Origin: Bdellovibrionales bacterium RIFCSPHIGHO2_01_FULL_40_29
GTDB lineage: Bacteria > Bdellovibrionota > Bdellovibrionia > Bdellovibrionales > Bdellovibrionaceae
Reading direction: 5' to 3'
Length of the DNA stretch: 64,000 bases
Assembly (NCBI GenBank): GCA_001771815.1
Contig: MEPU01000011.1
Location: 4,670 to 68,669 of the forward strand
The notes below the pieces were generated by a model. It ran no database searches. It had not been told where the DNA came from and saw only the letters and a program-made list of their open reading frames with translations. Numbering within the stretch: position 1 is the stretch's first letter; each line of letters begins with the position of its first letter. This document shows, one piece after another, positions 7,993 through 17,526 of the stretch. The translations under genes and the position numbers were made by a program.

Positions 7993-9241
7993 CAATTTTC
8001 CGACCTTTTACATTTTTTAACTCATCGATCGCCTTTGCAGGTTCTGTGTTAAAATAACCAGCCGCTTTCTTGGCTTCCATCTCGACTTGGGCATCATTCG
8101 GAATCAAATCGGCGGGGATTGAAATTCGGTTCACCACTTCAATTCCAGAACCTACTATAGCGTCGTATTTCATATTGCTCATGGAATGCAAGTTGTGGAT
8201 TTTTTGAATTCCAAAAAAATGCAAACAATCTGGCATTAATTCTTGAAAACGCGCATCCTCGACCCCTGCCACGCATTCCGTACGATGAAAATAAGTGGCG
8301 GCAGAATCGCCGCCTTCTTGACGTTTTCGTGCGTTGTAAACTAAAAATTTTGTCACTTCGCCTAAGGCACGACCCTCTTTACGATAATAAACAATAATTC
8401 CCACACCACCTTTTTGAGCCGTACGAGCCGCGTCTTCAATTCCATACATCAAATAAGGACGGCACGTGCAAATATCTGAACCAAAAACATCAGACCCATT
8501 GCACTCGTCATGCACACGGCACGTGAGTTCAATATTAGGGTTGGCTAAATCTTCAGGATTTCCAAAAATATATGCTGTTGTGCTTCCGATAGGTGGCAAA
8601 CAAACTTTTAAATCTCGGCGCGTGATCAACTCGGGAAACATTCCAGTCTCTTGAAACAAAATGCGACGAAGCTCACCTTCTTCAATTTTTAAACGTTTGG
8701 CAATTCCAGGTAAATGCCAAACGGGATCAATCGCCACCTTCGTCACGCGAACATCTTTATTTTCTTTGATAATTTTACCATCTGGAACGAGGCGCCCTTT
8801 GGCGATAGCCTCGTGAATTTCAGGCAATTGCAAATGCGCCTGAGTCACTGCAATCGTGGGACGGATATCATACCCCTGATCAAAAAGATCTTTGAAATTC
8901 TTTTTCGGATCTAAACCCCAAGGGTCCAATGCCACCAATTTTTCTGGATCAAACCAACTGGGATAGGGACCAATTTTGGCCGGACTTTCGGTGTTATGCA
9001 AATCTGGCTTGTGCTGTTGTGAAAACTTACCACTAGCAATCGAAAGAGCCCGGTAAACGGTGTAACTTCCACTATGAGTACCAATCGCATTACGCGCTTT
9101 AGAATTTGTACTTGAGGCCACTACAGGACCACGCTCTGCAGCTGATTTTGCTCCCCAATGAATTGGGAGCGTCTCTTTGTATTTTAAATTTGCATGCGAC
9201 GCTAAAATGATATGATTTGATCGTGTCTCTTTTTTTAACAT
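7985..9241 (-). CDS. URC1-like GTP cyclohydrolase II homologue
   Basis: A 418-residue protein with an N-terminal extension of about 210 residues and a C-terminal GTP cyclohydrolase II domain. The three zinc cysteines are present with RibA spacing (Cys247, Cys258, Cys260 in RVHDECNGSDVFGSDICTC). The following catalytic loop reads YYRKEGRALGEV rather than the RibA form Q-E-G-R-G-I-G. These features and the adjacent URC4-like and upp genes mark it as the URC1/Urg1 branch used in uracil degradation rather than riboflavin synthesis. GAGGTTTTT precedes the ATG at 9241. URC1 is thought to open the pyrimidine ring of a uracil-derived nucleotide. Confidence 0.88.
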   Translation of the reverse strand: MLKKETRSNHIILASHANLKYKETLPIHWGAKSAAERGPVVASSTNSKARNAIGTHSGSYTVYRALSIASGKFSQQHKPDLHNTESPAKIGPYPSWFDPEKLVALDPWGLDPKKNFKDLFDQGYDIRPTIAVTQAHLQLPEIHEAIAKGRLVPDGKIIKENKDVRVTKVAIDPVWHLPGIAKRLKIEEGELRRILFQETGMFPELITRRDLKVCLPPIGSTTAYIFGNPEDLANPNIELTCRVHDECNGSDVFGSDICTCRPYLMYGIEDAARTAQKGGVGIIVYYRKEGRALGEVTKFLVYNARKRQEGGDSAATYFHRTECVAGVEDARFQELMPDCLHFFGIQKIHNLHSMSNMKYDAIVGSGIEVVNRISIPADLIPNDAQVEMEAKKAAGYFNTEPAKAIDELKNVKGRKIDE

Positions 9242-9283
9242 AAAAACCTCGTTATTTAATTATACAGTTCAATTTATAGTTTA

Positions 9284-10735
9284 TTAACTCATCCAATTTG
9301 ATTCGCTTTGGGCTTCCCACTTTGTTGTGATCTTTTTGGTATTGGACCAAAAATCTAGACTCAGATGTCCCGTAATATCTCCATGCCCGAACTTAGAAGC
9401 ATTAATTCCACCAAAGGAAAAGGGTTCACGCGGAACTGGAACACCAATATTAACTCCAACCATTCCCGTGGAAGCTTCACGAACAACTCGATCAGCCATG
9501 GCCCCACTGGATGTAAAGACACTGCAGGCATTTCCATATTCGACACTGTTCTCTATTTCCAGGGCTTCTGATAAATCCTGACAACGAACAATACTTAATA
9601 TGGGCCCAAACAACTCATGTGTCGCGGTCTCGCTGCCAATAGCTGTATGATCTAAAATTGTAGGACCCAACCAATTCCCATCTGAAAAGTGAGCAGGTAC
9701 CTTTTGTTTGCGACCATCCAGGATTATTTTTGCTCCCGCTTTTTCTGCGCGATCAATGGCTCCTTTTAAAAATTCAACCTGAGATGCGGTGATGATGGCG
9801 CCCATTGTTTTTCCAAGTTCAAGCGATGACGCCCGTTGCACGATTTTCTGAATGTGCTGATCCACTTGACCAACGGCTAGCAAAACCGAAGCAGCCATAC
9901 AGCGCTGCCCTGCACACCCTGTAAAGGAATCAGATATTCCCATTCCACTCAATTCAGGATTGGCATCAGGTAATAAGATAATATGATTTTTTGCTCCACC
10001 CAGCGCCAGGACTCGCTTACCTAAATTGGTACCGCGTTGATAAACTATTTTTGCTATTTTAGTGGATCCCACAAATCCAATGGCTTTTACTAATGGATGA
10101 TCAATGATGGCGTTGACTGTGGATTCTCCACCATGAAGGATCGTCAGTAATCCCGCAGGAAGTCCGGCCTCTTTTAAGGCATTTCCAATAAGCATTGCCG
10201 TCAGAGGTGTTTTATCTGATGGCTTCCAAACGTAGGCATTCCCTAGTGCTAAAGCGATAGGGATTGTCCACATAGGAACCATCGCCGGAAAATTAAAGGG
10301 CGTGATATTGGCCACAACTCCTAATGGCTCCCTTTTAAATTCACCCGTAACTCCACGAGATACTTCGACTTTTCCACCCAAGTCCAAATTCTGAATGGCC
10401 AAAGCAAATTCGAGAACTTCGATCCCTTTCATCAATCCGGCACGGGCTTCTTCCATTGTCTTTCCACATTCAGAACTTTTTAATTCAGAAATTTTATCCT
10501 GATCACGCAACAATATCTGACGAAACTGAAATAATACTTTACTGCGTTCTTTGATCGGAAGCTTAGCCCATGATTTTTGAGCCAGACTAGCAGACACAAT
10601 AGCCTGTTCAATTTGCGCTGACTCGGGCACAGTTGCAAAACCCAACGTTTTTCCTGTAATTGGAGATTTGACTTCAATTTTTCCAGAACGACCATTGACC
10701 CATTCGCCGCCAATGAGATTTTCACATGTAATCAT
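9284..10735 (-). CDS. mmsA: CoA-acylating (methyl)malonate-semialdehyde dehydrogenase
   Basis: A 483-residue aldehyde dehydrogenase: NAD-binding TPFNFPAMVP at about 145-154, the FVGSTKIAK motif, the catalytic GCAGQRCMA with Cys279, and the MMSDH-specific end GVPVPREPFSFGG with SKFGHGDITG. This class oxidises malonate or methylmalonate semialdehyde to acetyl- or propionyl-CoA with release of CO2. It heads the pyrimidine operon, 42 bases before the URC1-like gene, so its likely substrate here is the C3 semialdehyde left after uracil breakdown. GAGGG precedes the ATG. Confidence 0.9.
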   Translation of the reverse strand: MITCENLIGGEWVNGRSGKIEVKSPITGKTLGFATVPESAQIEQAIVSASLAQKSWAKLPIKERSKVLFQFRQILLRDQDKISELKSSECGKTMEEARAGLMKGIEVLEFALAIQNLDLGGKVEVSRGVTGEFKREPLGVVANITPFNFPAMVPMWTIPIALALGNAYVWKPSDKTPLTAMLIGNALKEAGLPAGLLTILHGGESTVNAIIDHPLVKAIGFVGSTKIAKIVYQRGTNLGKRVLALGGAKNHIILLPDANPELSGMGISDSFTGCAGQRCMAASVLLAVGQVDQHIQKIVQRASSLELGKTMGAIITASQVEFLKGAIDRAEKAGAKIILDGRKQKVPAHFSDGNWLGPTILDHTAIGSETATHELFGPILSIVRCQDLSEALEIENSVEYGNACSVFTSSGAMADRVVREASTGMVGVNIGVPVPREPFSFGGINASKFGHGDITGHLSLDFWSNTKKITTKWEAQSESNWMS

Positions 10736-10881
10736 TTATTTTCCCTCGATAAACTAAGCTTATTACGATAGCCACTTGAAGCCAGAATGGCTACTAAACC
10801 ACTGCTGTTGACACAGCATGGTGCGCTGGCCATTTGACACATCAGCAATTAAATTCGACGATTTTTCATCAAGGAGATTCA

Positions 10882-11622
10882 ATGAAGTTGCTTGCATTTT
10901 TACTGTTCATAAGTTTCGCCAACCTCATCAGCTCAACGTCACAAGCCCAGACATTATCGATTGCTATGGATGAAAACTTTCCACCCTATTGTTATATAAA
11001 TGAATCCGGGAAACCTGCTGGAATTTATGTTGAGCTCTTATCTCAAATGCTTGAAACAAATGGAATCAAATTTCAATTTCGACCACTCCCTTGGGCCCGC
11101 CTGGTCTCTGAAACAGATCAAAATACAGTCGACATTTCGATTCCATGGCGCGCAACACCCGAACGTTTTGAGAAATACAAAATGCTTGGTCCATTCACCC
11201 ACGGTGCCGGGGATTACTATTTTTTCGCAAAAAAGACCTCAAAGGCAACATGGAACTCTTTGATCGATCTTAAAGGCAAATCCATTGGAGTTGTTCGAGG
11301 GTTTTCGTATCCAAAAGAATTTGACGAAACGACAGTACTTACCAAAGAAGCTAAAAATGACACCACCACATTGGTTAAAATGCTTGTCGGTGGACGCCTC
11401 GATTTTGCTTTTAGTGATGAGATTGTTTTTAAAGCTGAAATGGAAAAACAAAACATTCAATCTCAAATTATCAAAGTGGGACGACCTCTTGCAGGGACAG
11501 ATCGTTATTTTGTCGTTCCAAAAGAAAAATCTGAATTGGCAAACAAACTTTCCAAAATGTTCGAACTATTTTCAAAAACACCTGAATACGATCGTATTGT
11601 TCGACGCTATATTTCAAAATAA
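10882..11622 (+). CDS. Periplasmic amino-acid-type solute-binding protein (SBP_bac_3)
   Basis: About 246 residues from ATG 10882, which has AAGGAG eight bases upstream; the frame opens earlier but lacks a signal there. A signal peptide ending SQAQ precedes the family opening TLSIAMDENFPPYCYINESGKPAGIYVELL, and the second lobe has LKGKSIGVVRGFSYP, both typical of periplasmic binding-protein family 3. No permease or ATPase gene lies nearby, so it may serve a transporter elsewhere or act as a stand-alone sensor. Ligand unknown. Confidence 0.85.
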   Translation: MKLLAFLLFISFANLISSTSQAQTLSIAMDENFPPYCYINESGKPAGIYVELLSQMLETNGIKFQFRPLPWARLVSETDQNTVDISIPWRATPERFEKYKMLGPFTHGAGDYYFFAKKTSKATWNSLIDLKGKSIGVVRGFSYPKEFDETTVLTKEAKNDTTTLVKMLVGGRLDFAFSDEIVFKAEMEKQNIQSQIIKVGRPLAGTDRYFVVPKEKSELANKLSKMFELFSKTPEYDRIVRRYISK

Positions 11623-11646
11623 TCTCACGAAGAATCCTCGGTCTAT

Positions 11647-12573
11647 TTAATTCTCTAGTGACTTGAGATTCTTCATTAAACCCATCAGTACTTTATAATA
11701 GGCCTGAGGTTGCTCCATGGGTATATTATGTCCCGATCCAGAAACAACAATAGACTTGTCTGCTCGCTGCAAGACTTGATTTGAAATGGCTACAGCTTCA
11801 TCTTGCAATTGCCGACGAAATTCATCTTCATTCTCAGCCAACACCCAAATTCTGCGCGGTGATTTTAAAAAATCTTGAGTTCGTATATCATAATCTTCGA
11901 TCGCCCGAGCCATGGCCATGTAACCTTCTGTTAAAGCTGTCACATTGATTCCAGGATAATTCGCAGCACGCTCCGATGCTTCGACACTCCAATGATCGCG
12001 GTAAGCTTTGTCAGTCGCGGCTTGCACCCACAAATAATTTCCTGGCCACAACTTCAGCCAATCAGCCCACGCTTTTCGTTGAGCTGTTCCAACCGGATCT
12101 TCTTCACCAAAAGCACCCAACGGAGCCGTCTCTATCGCCACGGGAAAAACCTGTGGATCCAAATACTGAACCACTGTTGAACTATAAGACAGACTCACAA
12201 TGATAGGCCGTTTTATTTCTAAGACTCGGCTGACAGCAGCAACCTCGTCCGCCAGTATCTGTGAGGTCAAACCATTTCCAGATTTAAAAATAGCCGTCTC
12301 ATTTTTTTCAAGCTGCAGGACAGAACTTGGATGCCCTGAAAAATGAATCGCAACATAATTGACTTTATTTTTAATAAATAATTTGATGATTTTATCGTCT
12401 CGATCAAGACCGCGATAAATCCCTGGTAACATCAAAAAAGTTGCCGCTTTTGAATCAAAAATCTCAGAATGAAAATAAACTTTTTCACCTGTTCGAATAA
12501 GGACATACCCTTCTTCGGCGACAACAGAACAAACTGTTAAAAGAGCACATAATAGACCACTGATGATTTTCAT
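11647..12573 (-). CDS. Exported alpha/beta-hydrolase-like protein
   Basis: A 308-residue protein with a signal peptide (MKIISGLLCALLTVCSVVAEE). FLMLPGIYRGLDRDD and VNYVAIHFSGHPSS resemble the first strands of the alpha/beta-hydrolase fold. A nucleophile-elbow-like SLSYSS (Ser129) follows the strand PIIVS, and His282 in GSGHNIPMEQP sits where the catalytic histidine usually lies, before the last helix. The elbow lacks the usual Gly residues, so activity is uncertain. It is convergent with the binding-protein gene. Substrate unknown. Confidence 0.65.
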   Translation of the reverse strand: MKIISGLLCALLTVCSVVAEEGYVLIRTGEKVYFHSEIFDSKAATFLMLPGIYRGLDRDDKIIKLFIKNKVNYVAIHFSGHPSSVLQLEKNETAIFKSGNGLTSQILADEVAAVSRVLEIKRPIIVSLSYSSTVVQYLDPQVFPVAIETAPLGAFGEEDPVGTAQRKAWADWLKLWPGNYLWVQAATDKAYRDHWSVEASERAANYPGINVTALTEGYMAMARAIEDYDIRTQDFLKSPRRIWVLAENEDEFRRQLQDEAVAISNQVLQRADKSIVVSGSGHNIPMEQPQAYYKVLMGLMKNLKSLEN

Positions 12574-12607
12574 AGGACCTCGTAGGGAGTGATCCTACCA
12601 CCAGTTG

Positions 12608-12635
12608 CTCCAGGTTCCCAGATATGAACCTGGAG
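12608..12635. repeat. Perfect 10-bp inverted repeat between minus-strand genes
   Basis: Arms CTCCAGGTTC (12608-12617) and GAACCTGGAG (12626-12635) flank an 8-base loop. On the plus strand a six-T tract follows about five bases later; on the minus strand, the direction of both flanking genes, no T-run follows. It sits 17 bases after the stop of the upstream lipoprotein gene. It may be a terminator, an mRNA-stabilising hairpin or an operator; the sequence does not decide. Confidence 0.45.
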
Positions 12636-12652
12636 ATTATACTTTTTTCATA

Positions 12653-14377
12653 TCATCGAGGCAGCAGCACCTTGTCTTCGGCCAAATACAGAGCTTCTCG
12701 CGGCGAAACCCCTTGTTGCAACAAAGTCTCGTACTCCTTTTTTAATGATATAAAAAGTGGTTCCGTCATATTCAATGAATTCAGATAGACTTGGATCCTC
12801 ATTGTGGCTTCAGCTTTGGATAACGGCACCGTCACCGCCAGCCAAAAATACGCTTTTTTAAACAAATCTGCCCTGGCCCCATCTAATGGATATGTCACAG
12901 TTATATCTCGGATTAAATCCAAAGATTCTGAAAACGAAAAAAACATGTTGTCTTCAAGCCAATTAAAAAGATTTAAAAAAAGCTTTTGATTCTCAGAATT
13001 TAAACGCCCAGAAAGTACCAATTCATCACAAGCCCCCTCTGCCTGCAAGGCTGTTGATCGCACATTTGTTTTTAAGAAATCATAGGTTTTAAAATAAAGA
13101 TCCACATTCGCCTCATTGAGACCTGCCTGAATTTTTGTAAAAATAAGATCTATGCTTTCTAATTCTGGTGCCATTTTTCGCACGGACAAAGACATCGCAA
13201 CTTTTCCTGCAAACTGTGAAATCTCCGTGTCGTATTGAGCGCGTTCAGCAAGGCCAACTGCCCAGATCCAACTGCGTGTTGTCAACGCTGGATTCAGCCG
13301 CTGCGCCAGTTCAACCAAAAAATGAAACTGTTCCGAGGTCCACATTGCTTTCTGCGTATAATCCCAAGCCGTCTGAAGTCCTGATTTCACGGACTCCTGA
13401 AATCGAGAGATTTGCTCATAAGCCACAAACACAGAATATCGTGAATGTGATGGATCTTGTTGTGAAATATACTTTAGAAAAAACAGCAAACGCTTGGCAT
13501 TCACCTCAGTGATCACCGGATTATCCCACTGAGCAATTGCAAAGTTAAGAATCTCGGGTAATCGCTGATGAAGAATACTGGAGTTTACTTTCCATTCGTT
13601 CGCAAGATCTGTGATGTATTCAAATAGTGTCAGATCCATCACGTCGCTCATGTCAAAACGTAAAACTTCAAGTATAGACACAGCATCACTCCGACTCCAA
13701 GAAACTGACTGCACCTGTGATCCAATGGACTGCTGCGAAATAATACCTGACACTGGTAACCAAAGAATATCAACCGAGGCTTTTCCACTGGTGACAGGCG
13801 CAAGGTTCTGCCGAAATGAGCTGGCTTGATCTGGTGGGATTTTAATTTCAAAAACAACCACTCCGCCCTCTTCATTTTTGACTTTAGAAATTGGATAAAT
13901 CCAACTTTTTTCAAAATGAATATAGGCTGGGCTGGTCTGCTCAAAAGAAAAAATATCTCTGGACGAGCCTTTGAGATTTATTTTTGTTAGAATTCGCTGG
14001 AGCTCCTCGTCCGTTGGATTTTGAATCCTCATTTTTAAAAAAAAGGCACTGTTCGAATTCTCTGAAATCGTTATGAACTTGAAATTAGGGAGTAAACTCA
14101 CCGCTGAGTGACCAATCACTTCGACAGTCGCTGGCTGTCCATCCTGAATAGTATCTCGAATACAATGGCGATTGAATCCAGATGGTATCAACTGAAACTC
14201 CACCTGATTCTGATTGAAGGTTTCTATTTTTGAATCTGTAATAACATCCTGACAACTTGCCACCTCTTCAATTTTTGTAAAAACAGCCTGATCTGAAGTC
14301 TCTGAATCTGAATTCGTGCAACCGATTAAACTCAAAACACAAATCACTGAAATAGTCTGCAACTGAAAGGCATTCAT
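12653..14377 (-). CDS. Large lipoprotein of unknown function
   Basis: A 574-residue protein with a lipoprotein signal (ISVICVLSLIGC, lipid-modified Cys at about residue 20). Residues 35-215 look like beta-rich domains; from about 225 onward the protein is helical and Leu/Phe-rich with no recognisable catalytic motif. It stands alone, separated by a hairpin from the hydrolase-like gene downstream. I do not recognise the family. It is probably anchored to the outer membrane. Confidence 0.68.
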   Translation of the reverse strand: MNAFQLQTISVICVLSLIGCTNSDSETSDQAVFTKIEEVASCQDVITDSKIETFNQNQVEFQLIPSGFNRHCIRDTIQDGQPATVEVIGHSAVSLLPNFKFITISENSNSAFFLKMRIQNPTDEELQRILTKINLKGSSRDIFSFEQTSPAYIHFEKSWIYPISKVKNEEGGVVVFEIKIPPDQASSFRQNLAPVTSGKASVDILWLPVSGIISQQSIGSQVQSVSWSRSDAVSILEVLRFDMSDVMDLTLFEYITDLANEWKVNSSILHQRLPEILNFAIAQWDNPVITEVNAKRLLFFLKYISQQDPSHSRYSVFVAYEQISRFQESVKSGLQTAWDYTQKAMWTSEQFHFLVELAQRLNPALTTRSWIWAVGLAERAQYDTEISQFAGKVAMSLSVRKMAPELESIDLIFTKIQAGLNEANVDLYFKTYDFLKTNVRSTALQAEGACDELVLSGRLNSENQKLFLNLFNWLEDNMFFSFSESLDLIRDITVTYPLDGARADLFKKAYFWLAVTVPLSKAEATMRIQVYLNSLNMTEPLFISLKKEYETLLQQGVSPREALYLAEDKVLLPR

Positions 14378-14542
14378 TTTTTACTCCCATCACGAATTTT
14401 CAAAATCGTAGACGAGAGTCTTTCTGTGATTCAACAAAATTGAACAAATTAAGAAACCTCAACTCACATTAATGGCTGCATTTTTGCTTTACATTTATGA
14501 AGAGGATGTGGGGGCTCAGCACCACTCGCGCAGGAGGACTTT

Positions 14543-16207
14543 ATGACTGATGAATTCGATTCGACGAACACAAGCTCCGTGTCAACTCACAAAGGTGTTC
14601 ATCCCGGCGAGAGTCTCTCAGAATGGATGGATTCCGTGCAAATGCCGACATGCCCCGTATTGACCGAGGACCTCACCGTGGATGTTTGTGTCATTGGAGC
14701 TGGAATTGCGGGATTAACCACAGCCTATCTTTTACAGCAAGAAGGCAAAAAAGTTTGCGTCCTTGAAGATTTTGAAATTGGCAGTGGACAATCCGGACGA
14801 ACAACAGCTCACTTCACAACGGCGTTGGACGACCGCTATTTCAATCTCGAAAAACTTCATGGCGCTCGCGGAGCAAAGCTCGCTGCCGAAAGCCACTCGG
14901 CCGCCATTAAAAAAGTTGAAGAGATCGTCCACACCGAACAGATTGACTGCGATCTGATGCGATTAGATGGATACTTATTTGTAGCCGAAACAGATACAGA
15001 AGAAACTTTATTCAAAGAACTTGAGGCCACTCGCCGCGCCGGATTACTTGGAGTGAATTTAATGAGCCGCGCACCAATGGATGCATTTGAAACCGGCCCT
15101 GTACTGCAGTTTCCTCGTCAAATGAAACTGCATCCCACCAAATATATGCGTGGTCTTTCTGAAAGAATACTTGCCGGTGGTGGTAAAATTTTTACCAACA
15201 CACACATCACAGAAGTCAAAGGGGGAGACAAGGCTTATGCAAAATCACGTGAAGGTCACTTGGTGATGGCCACCTCTATTGTTGTTGCTACAAATACCCC
15301 CATCAATGATCTCTTCGCTATTCACACTAAACAAGCCCCGTACCGCACCTATGTGATTGCTGCTCAGATTCCAAAAAATAGCGTTCCTCAGTCCCTATTT
15401 TGGGACACTGGTGATCCGTATCACTACATTCGTGTCGAGCCGGGACTTCAGCATGATCTCTTAGTTGTTGGAGGCGAGGATCACAAGACAGGCCAAAGTG
15501 AAAAACCAAGTGACTGCTATTATCGTCTTGAAAAATGGATGCGTGATCGCTTCCATATGGCTCAAGAAATTATTTATCGCTGGTCTGGTCAAGTGATGGA
15601 ACCCGTTGATGGATTGGCATTCCTGGGCCACAACCCCATGGATAAAAATAATGTCTATATTATTACTGGCGACTCTGGAAATGGAATGACCCATTGTACG
15701 ATTGGCGCCATGCTCATCACAGATCAAATCATGACTCGGCCAAACTCTTGGGAAACACTGTACAATCCATCGCGCATCAGTCTGCGAGCAACAGCAACAT
15801 TTTTACGAGAAAATCTTAATGTGGCAGCACAATACAAAGATTGGTTTCAGGGGCGGACTTTTGAAGATGTCGAAGATTTACCCTGGGGTGAAGGAACTGT
15901 TTTTCGCAGTGGCCTTCGACAAGTTGCAGCCTATAAAAATCATGATGGCCGACTTGAATTTTTTTCTGCCGCCTGTCCCCATTTAAGTGGTGTTGTCCAC
16001 TGGAATACCGCTGAAAAATCTTGGGATTGCCCTTGTCATGGATCAAGGTTCGACTGTCATGGTCAAGTGATCGAAGGACCTGCTGTTGAAAATCTTCAGG
16101 AACTGAAAATTGAAAATGACCATGTCGACAGTGTCCGAGACTTGCAAACTCTAGAAAAAGGTGGTCCTGAAAATTTCTTATTTCCGCGCGGCCTGCCCAC
16201 GATATGA
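14543..16207 (+). CDS. FAD-dependent oxidoreductase fused to a Rieske [2Fe-2S] domain
   Basis: A 554-residue two-domain protein. The N-terminal part is a DAO-type flavoprotein with the dinucleotide fold VCVIGAGIAGLTTAYLLQQEG (Gly52-Gly57). The C-terminal part is a Rieske domain with both cluster motifs, Cys478-Pro-His480 and Cys496-Pro-Cys-His499 (CPCHGSRF). No signal peptide is visible, so it is probably cytoplasmic. Proteins of this layout are widespread but mostly uncharacterised; electrons would pass between the Rieske centre and FAD. AGGAGG precedes the ATG and a strong terminator follows. Confidence 0.9.
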   Translation: MTDEFDSTNTSSVSTHKGVHPGESLSEWMDSVQMPTCPVLTEDLTVDVCVIGAGIAGLTTAYLLQQEGKKVCVLEDFEIGSGQSGRTTAHFTTALDDRYFNLEKLHGARGAKLAAESHSAAIKKVEEIVHTEQIDCDLMRLDGYLFVAETDTEETLFKELEATRRAGLLGVNLMSRAPMDAFETGPVLQFPRQMKLHPTKYMRGLSERILAGGGKIFTNTHITEVKGGDKAYAKSREGHLVMATSIVVATNTPINDLFAIHTKQAPYRTYVIAAQIPKNSVPQSLFWDTGDPYHYIRVEPGLQHDLLVVGGEDHKTGQSEKPSDCYYRLEKWMRDRFHMAQEIIYRWSGQVMEPVDGLAFLGHNPMDKNNVYIITGDSGNGMTHCTIGAMLITDQIMTRPNSWETLYNPSRISLRATATFLRENLNVAAQYKDWFQGRTFEDVEDLPWGEGTVFRSGLRQVAAYKNHDGRLEFFSAACPHLSGVVHWNTAEKSWDCPCHGSRFDCHGQVIEGPAVENLQELKIENDHVDSVRDLQTLEKGGPENFLFPRGLPTI

Positions 16208-16241
16208 TTCTATGAATCTATTGTGGCAACTCGACCGGATA

Positions 16242-16267
16242 CGCGGGGCTTTCGGCCCCGCGTTTTT
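16242..16267 (+). terminator. Rho-independent terminator after the Rieske-FAD gene
   Basis: CGCGGGGC (16242-16249), loop TTTCG, and GCCCCGCG (16255-16262) form an eight-pair GC stem followed directly by TTTTT. It lies 35 bases after the Rieske-FAD stop and 27 bases before the next start. Confidence 0.9.
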
Positions 16268-16293
16268 GACAAAAACTAAAAAAAGAGGAGTTT

Positions 16294-16713
16294 ATGAAAT
16301 CACTGACCCTCGTTATCACATTAATCTCTGCTTTATGCCTGCGAGCTGGAGTCACAGCCAACACCATCGATTCCAAACTAGAAACAAATCGAAAAGACGA
16401 GCTCCCTTATGTGTATGAGCTTGAAGATGGCCCAATGCCAATAACTGACGTGCATGATCTCGAGAATGACTTCTACCGCACAACCTATCAACAAAAAACA
16501 AAAGGCTCCATCCAACGAATCATCGGCGCGATCGAGGCCGAACTGCTTGATCGCCGTGGCTTTAAATCGGAAGTGGCCTGCTATGCACAAAATTCAGATG
16601 ATCTGGTTTTTCGAGCCCTTGGCAATCACGCCCGCCACACTCAAAACCGAGCTTTCCAAAAATGTTTTCATTTCCGAAGCGTTTGCGAACCTCTCGGTTG
16701 CACAACCCGTTAG
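16294..16713 (+). CDS. Small exported protein of unknown function
   Basis: A 139-residue protein with a signal peptide (SLTLVITLISALCLRAGVTAN) and four Cys in the mature part (YAQNSDD preceded by Cys, then FQKCFHFRSVCEPLGC near the end), which could form disulphides in the periplasm. AGAGGAG lies upstream of the ATG. It precedes the M48 peptidase gene by 18 bases and is probably co-transcribed with it. Family not recognised. Confidence 0.65.
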   Translation: MKSLTLVITLISALCLRAGVTANTIDSKLETNRKDELPYVYELEDGPMPITDVHDLENDFYRTTYQQKTKGSIQRIIGAIEAELLDRRGFKSEVACYAQNSDDLVFRALGNHARHTQNRAFQKCFHFRSVCEPLGCTTR

Positions 16714-16731
16714 TATTGGAGTACGGCTACT

Positions 16732-17526
16732 ATGAAAAAAATTATTCTATTATTTTTGATTTTGGTCTCTTGCGCAAGTTCAACTAAAAAAGGTGAAGTT
16801 GGCGCAGAACGAAAACAACTGCTATTGGTTCCCAGCGAACAAATCACTCACCTTTCTGAACAAAGCTACGAACAAGTAAAATCTGATGCAACTGCAAAAG
16901 GACTTCTTGATAAAGACCCTTTGCAACTCAAAAGGGTCCAGACAATTGCCAGCAAACTTATTCCCCATACGGCTATTTTCCGAACTGATGCTCCGTCTTG
17001 GAAATGGGAAGTGCATGTTGTGAATTCAAAAGAACTCAACGCCTACTGCATGCCTGGAGGTAAAATCATTTTCTACTCGGGAATTATTGATCAGCTCAAA
17101 CTGACCGACGCTGAAATTGCCGCCATCATGGGTCACGAAATTGCCCATGCTCTTCGTGAACATGGGCGTGAACGCATGTCCGAAGAACTTGTGCGAACTC
17201 TGGGATTACAGCTGTTGTTGGCTTCAAATAAAATTGATGCTCAACAGGCCGGAGCTGCATCCGTTTTATCAACAGTCGTCATTACATTGCCACATAGTCG
17301 GGGGCAAGAATCTGAAGCAGATGCTATGGGTGTAGAGCTCATGGCCCGCGCTGGATATAATCCACAGGCTGCCGTTGAACTTTGGCGCAAGATGTCTGCC
17401 TCAGGAGGGAAAAAACCTCCGGAGATTTTAAGCTCACACCCCACTGATGAGCGCCGCATTCAGAATATTCAAGGACTAATTCCCAAAGTTATTTCTCTTT
17501 ATGAGCGAGCGAGTTCCACGCTATGA
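16732..17526 (+). CDS. M48-family metallopeptidase lipoprotein
   Basis: A 264-residue protein with a lipobox at residues 11-14 (LVSC). The zinc motif is MGHEIAHA (His135, Glu136, His139) and the third-ligand region is ESEAD at 193-197; the Gly-Gly sheet motif MPGGKI precedes them. M48 lipoproteins such as LoiP/BepA relatives act in periplasmic outer-membrane protein quality control. Its stop overlaps the start of the next small gene (TATGA), so both are translationally coupled. Substrate not known. Confidence 0.9.
   Translation: MKKIILLFLILVSCASSTKKGEVGAERKQLLLVPSEQITHLSEQSYEQVKSDATAKGLLDKDPLQLKRVQTIASKLIPHTAIFRTDAPSWKWEVHVVNSKELNAYCMPGGKIIFYSGIIDQLKLTDAEIAAIMGHEIAHALREHGRERMSEELVRTLGLQLLLASNKIDAQQAGAASVLSTVVITLPHSRGQESEADAMGVELMARAGYNPQAAVELWRKMSASGGKKPPEILSSHPTDERRIQNIQGLIPKVISLYERASSTL

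Noticed and set aside
7985-9241. Riboflavin-synthesis ribA
   Set aside because: The long N-terminal part, altered catalytic loop and neighbours URC4 and upp point to uracil breakdown.
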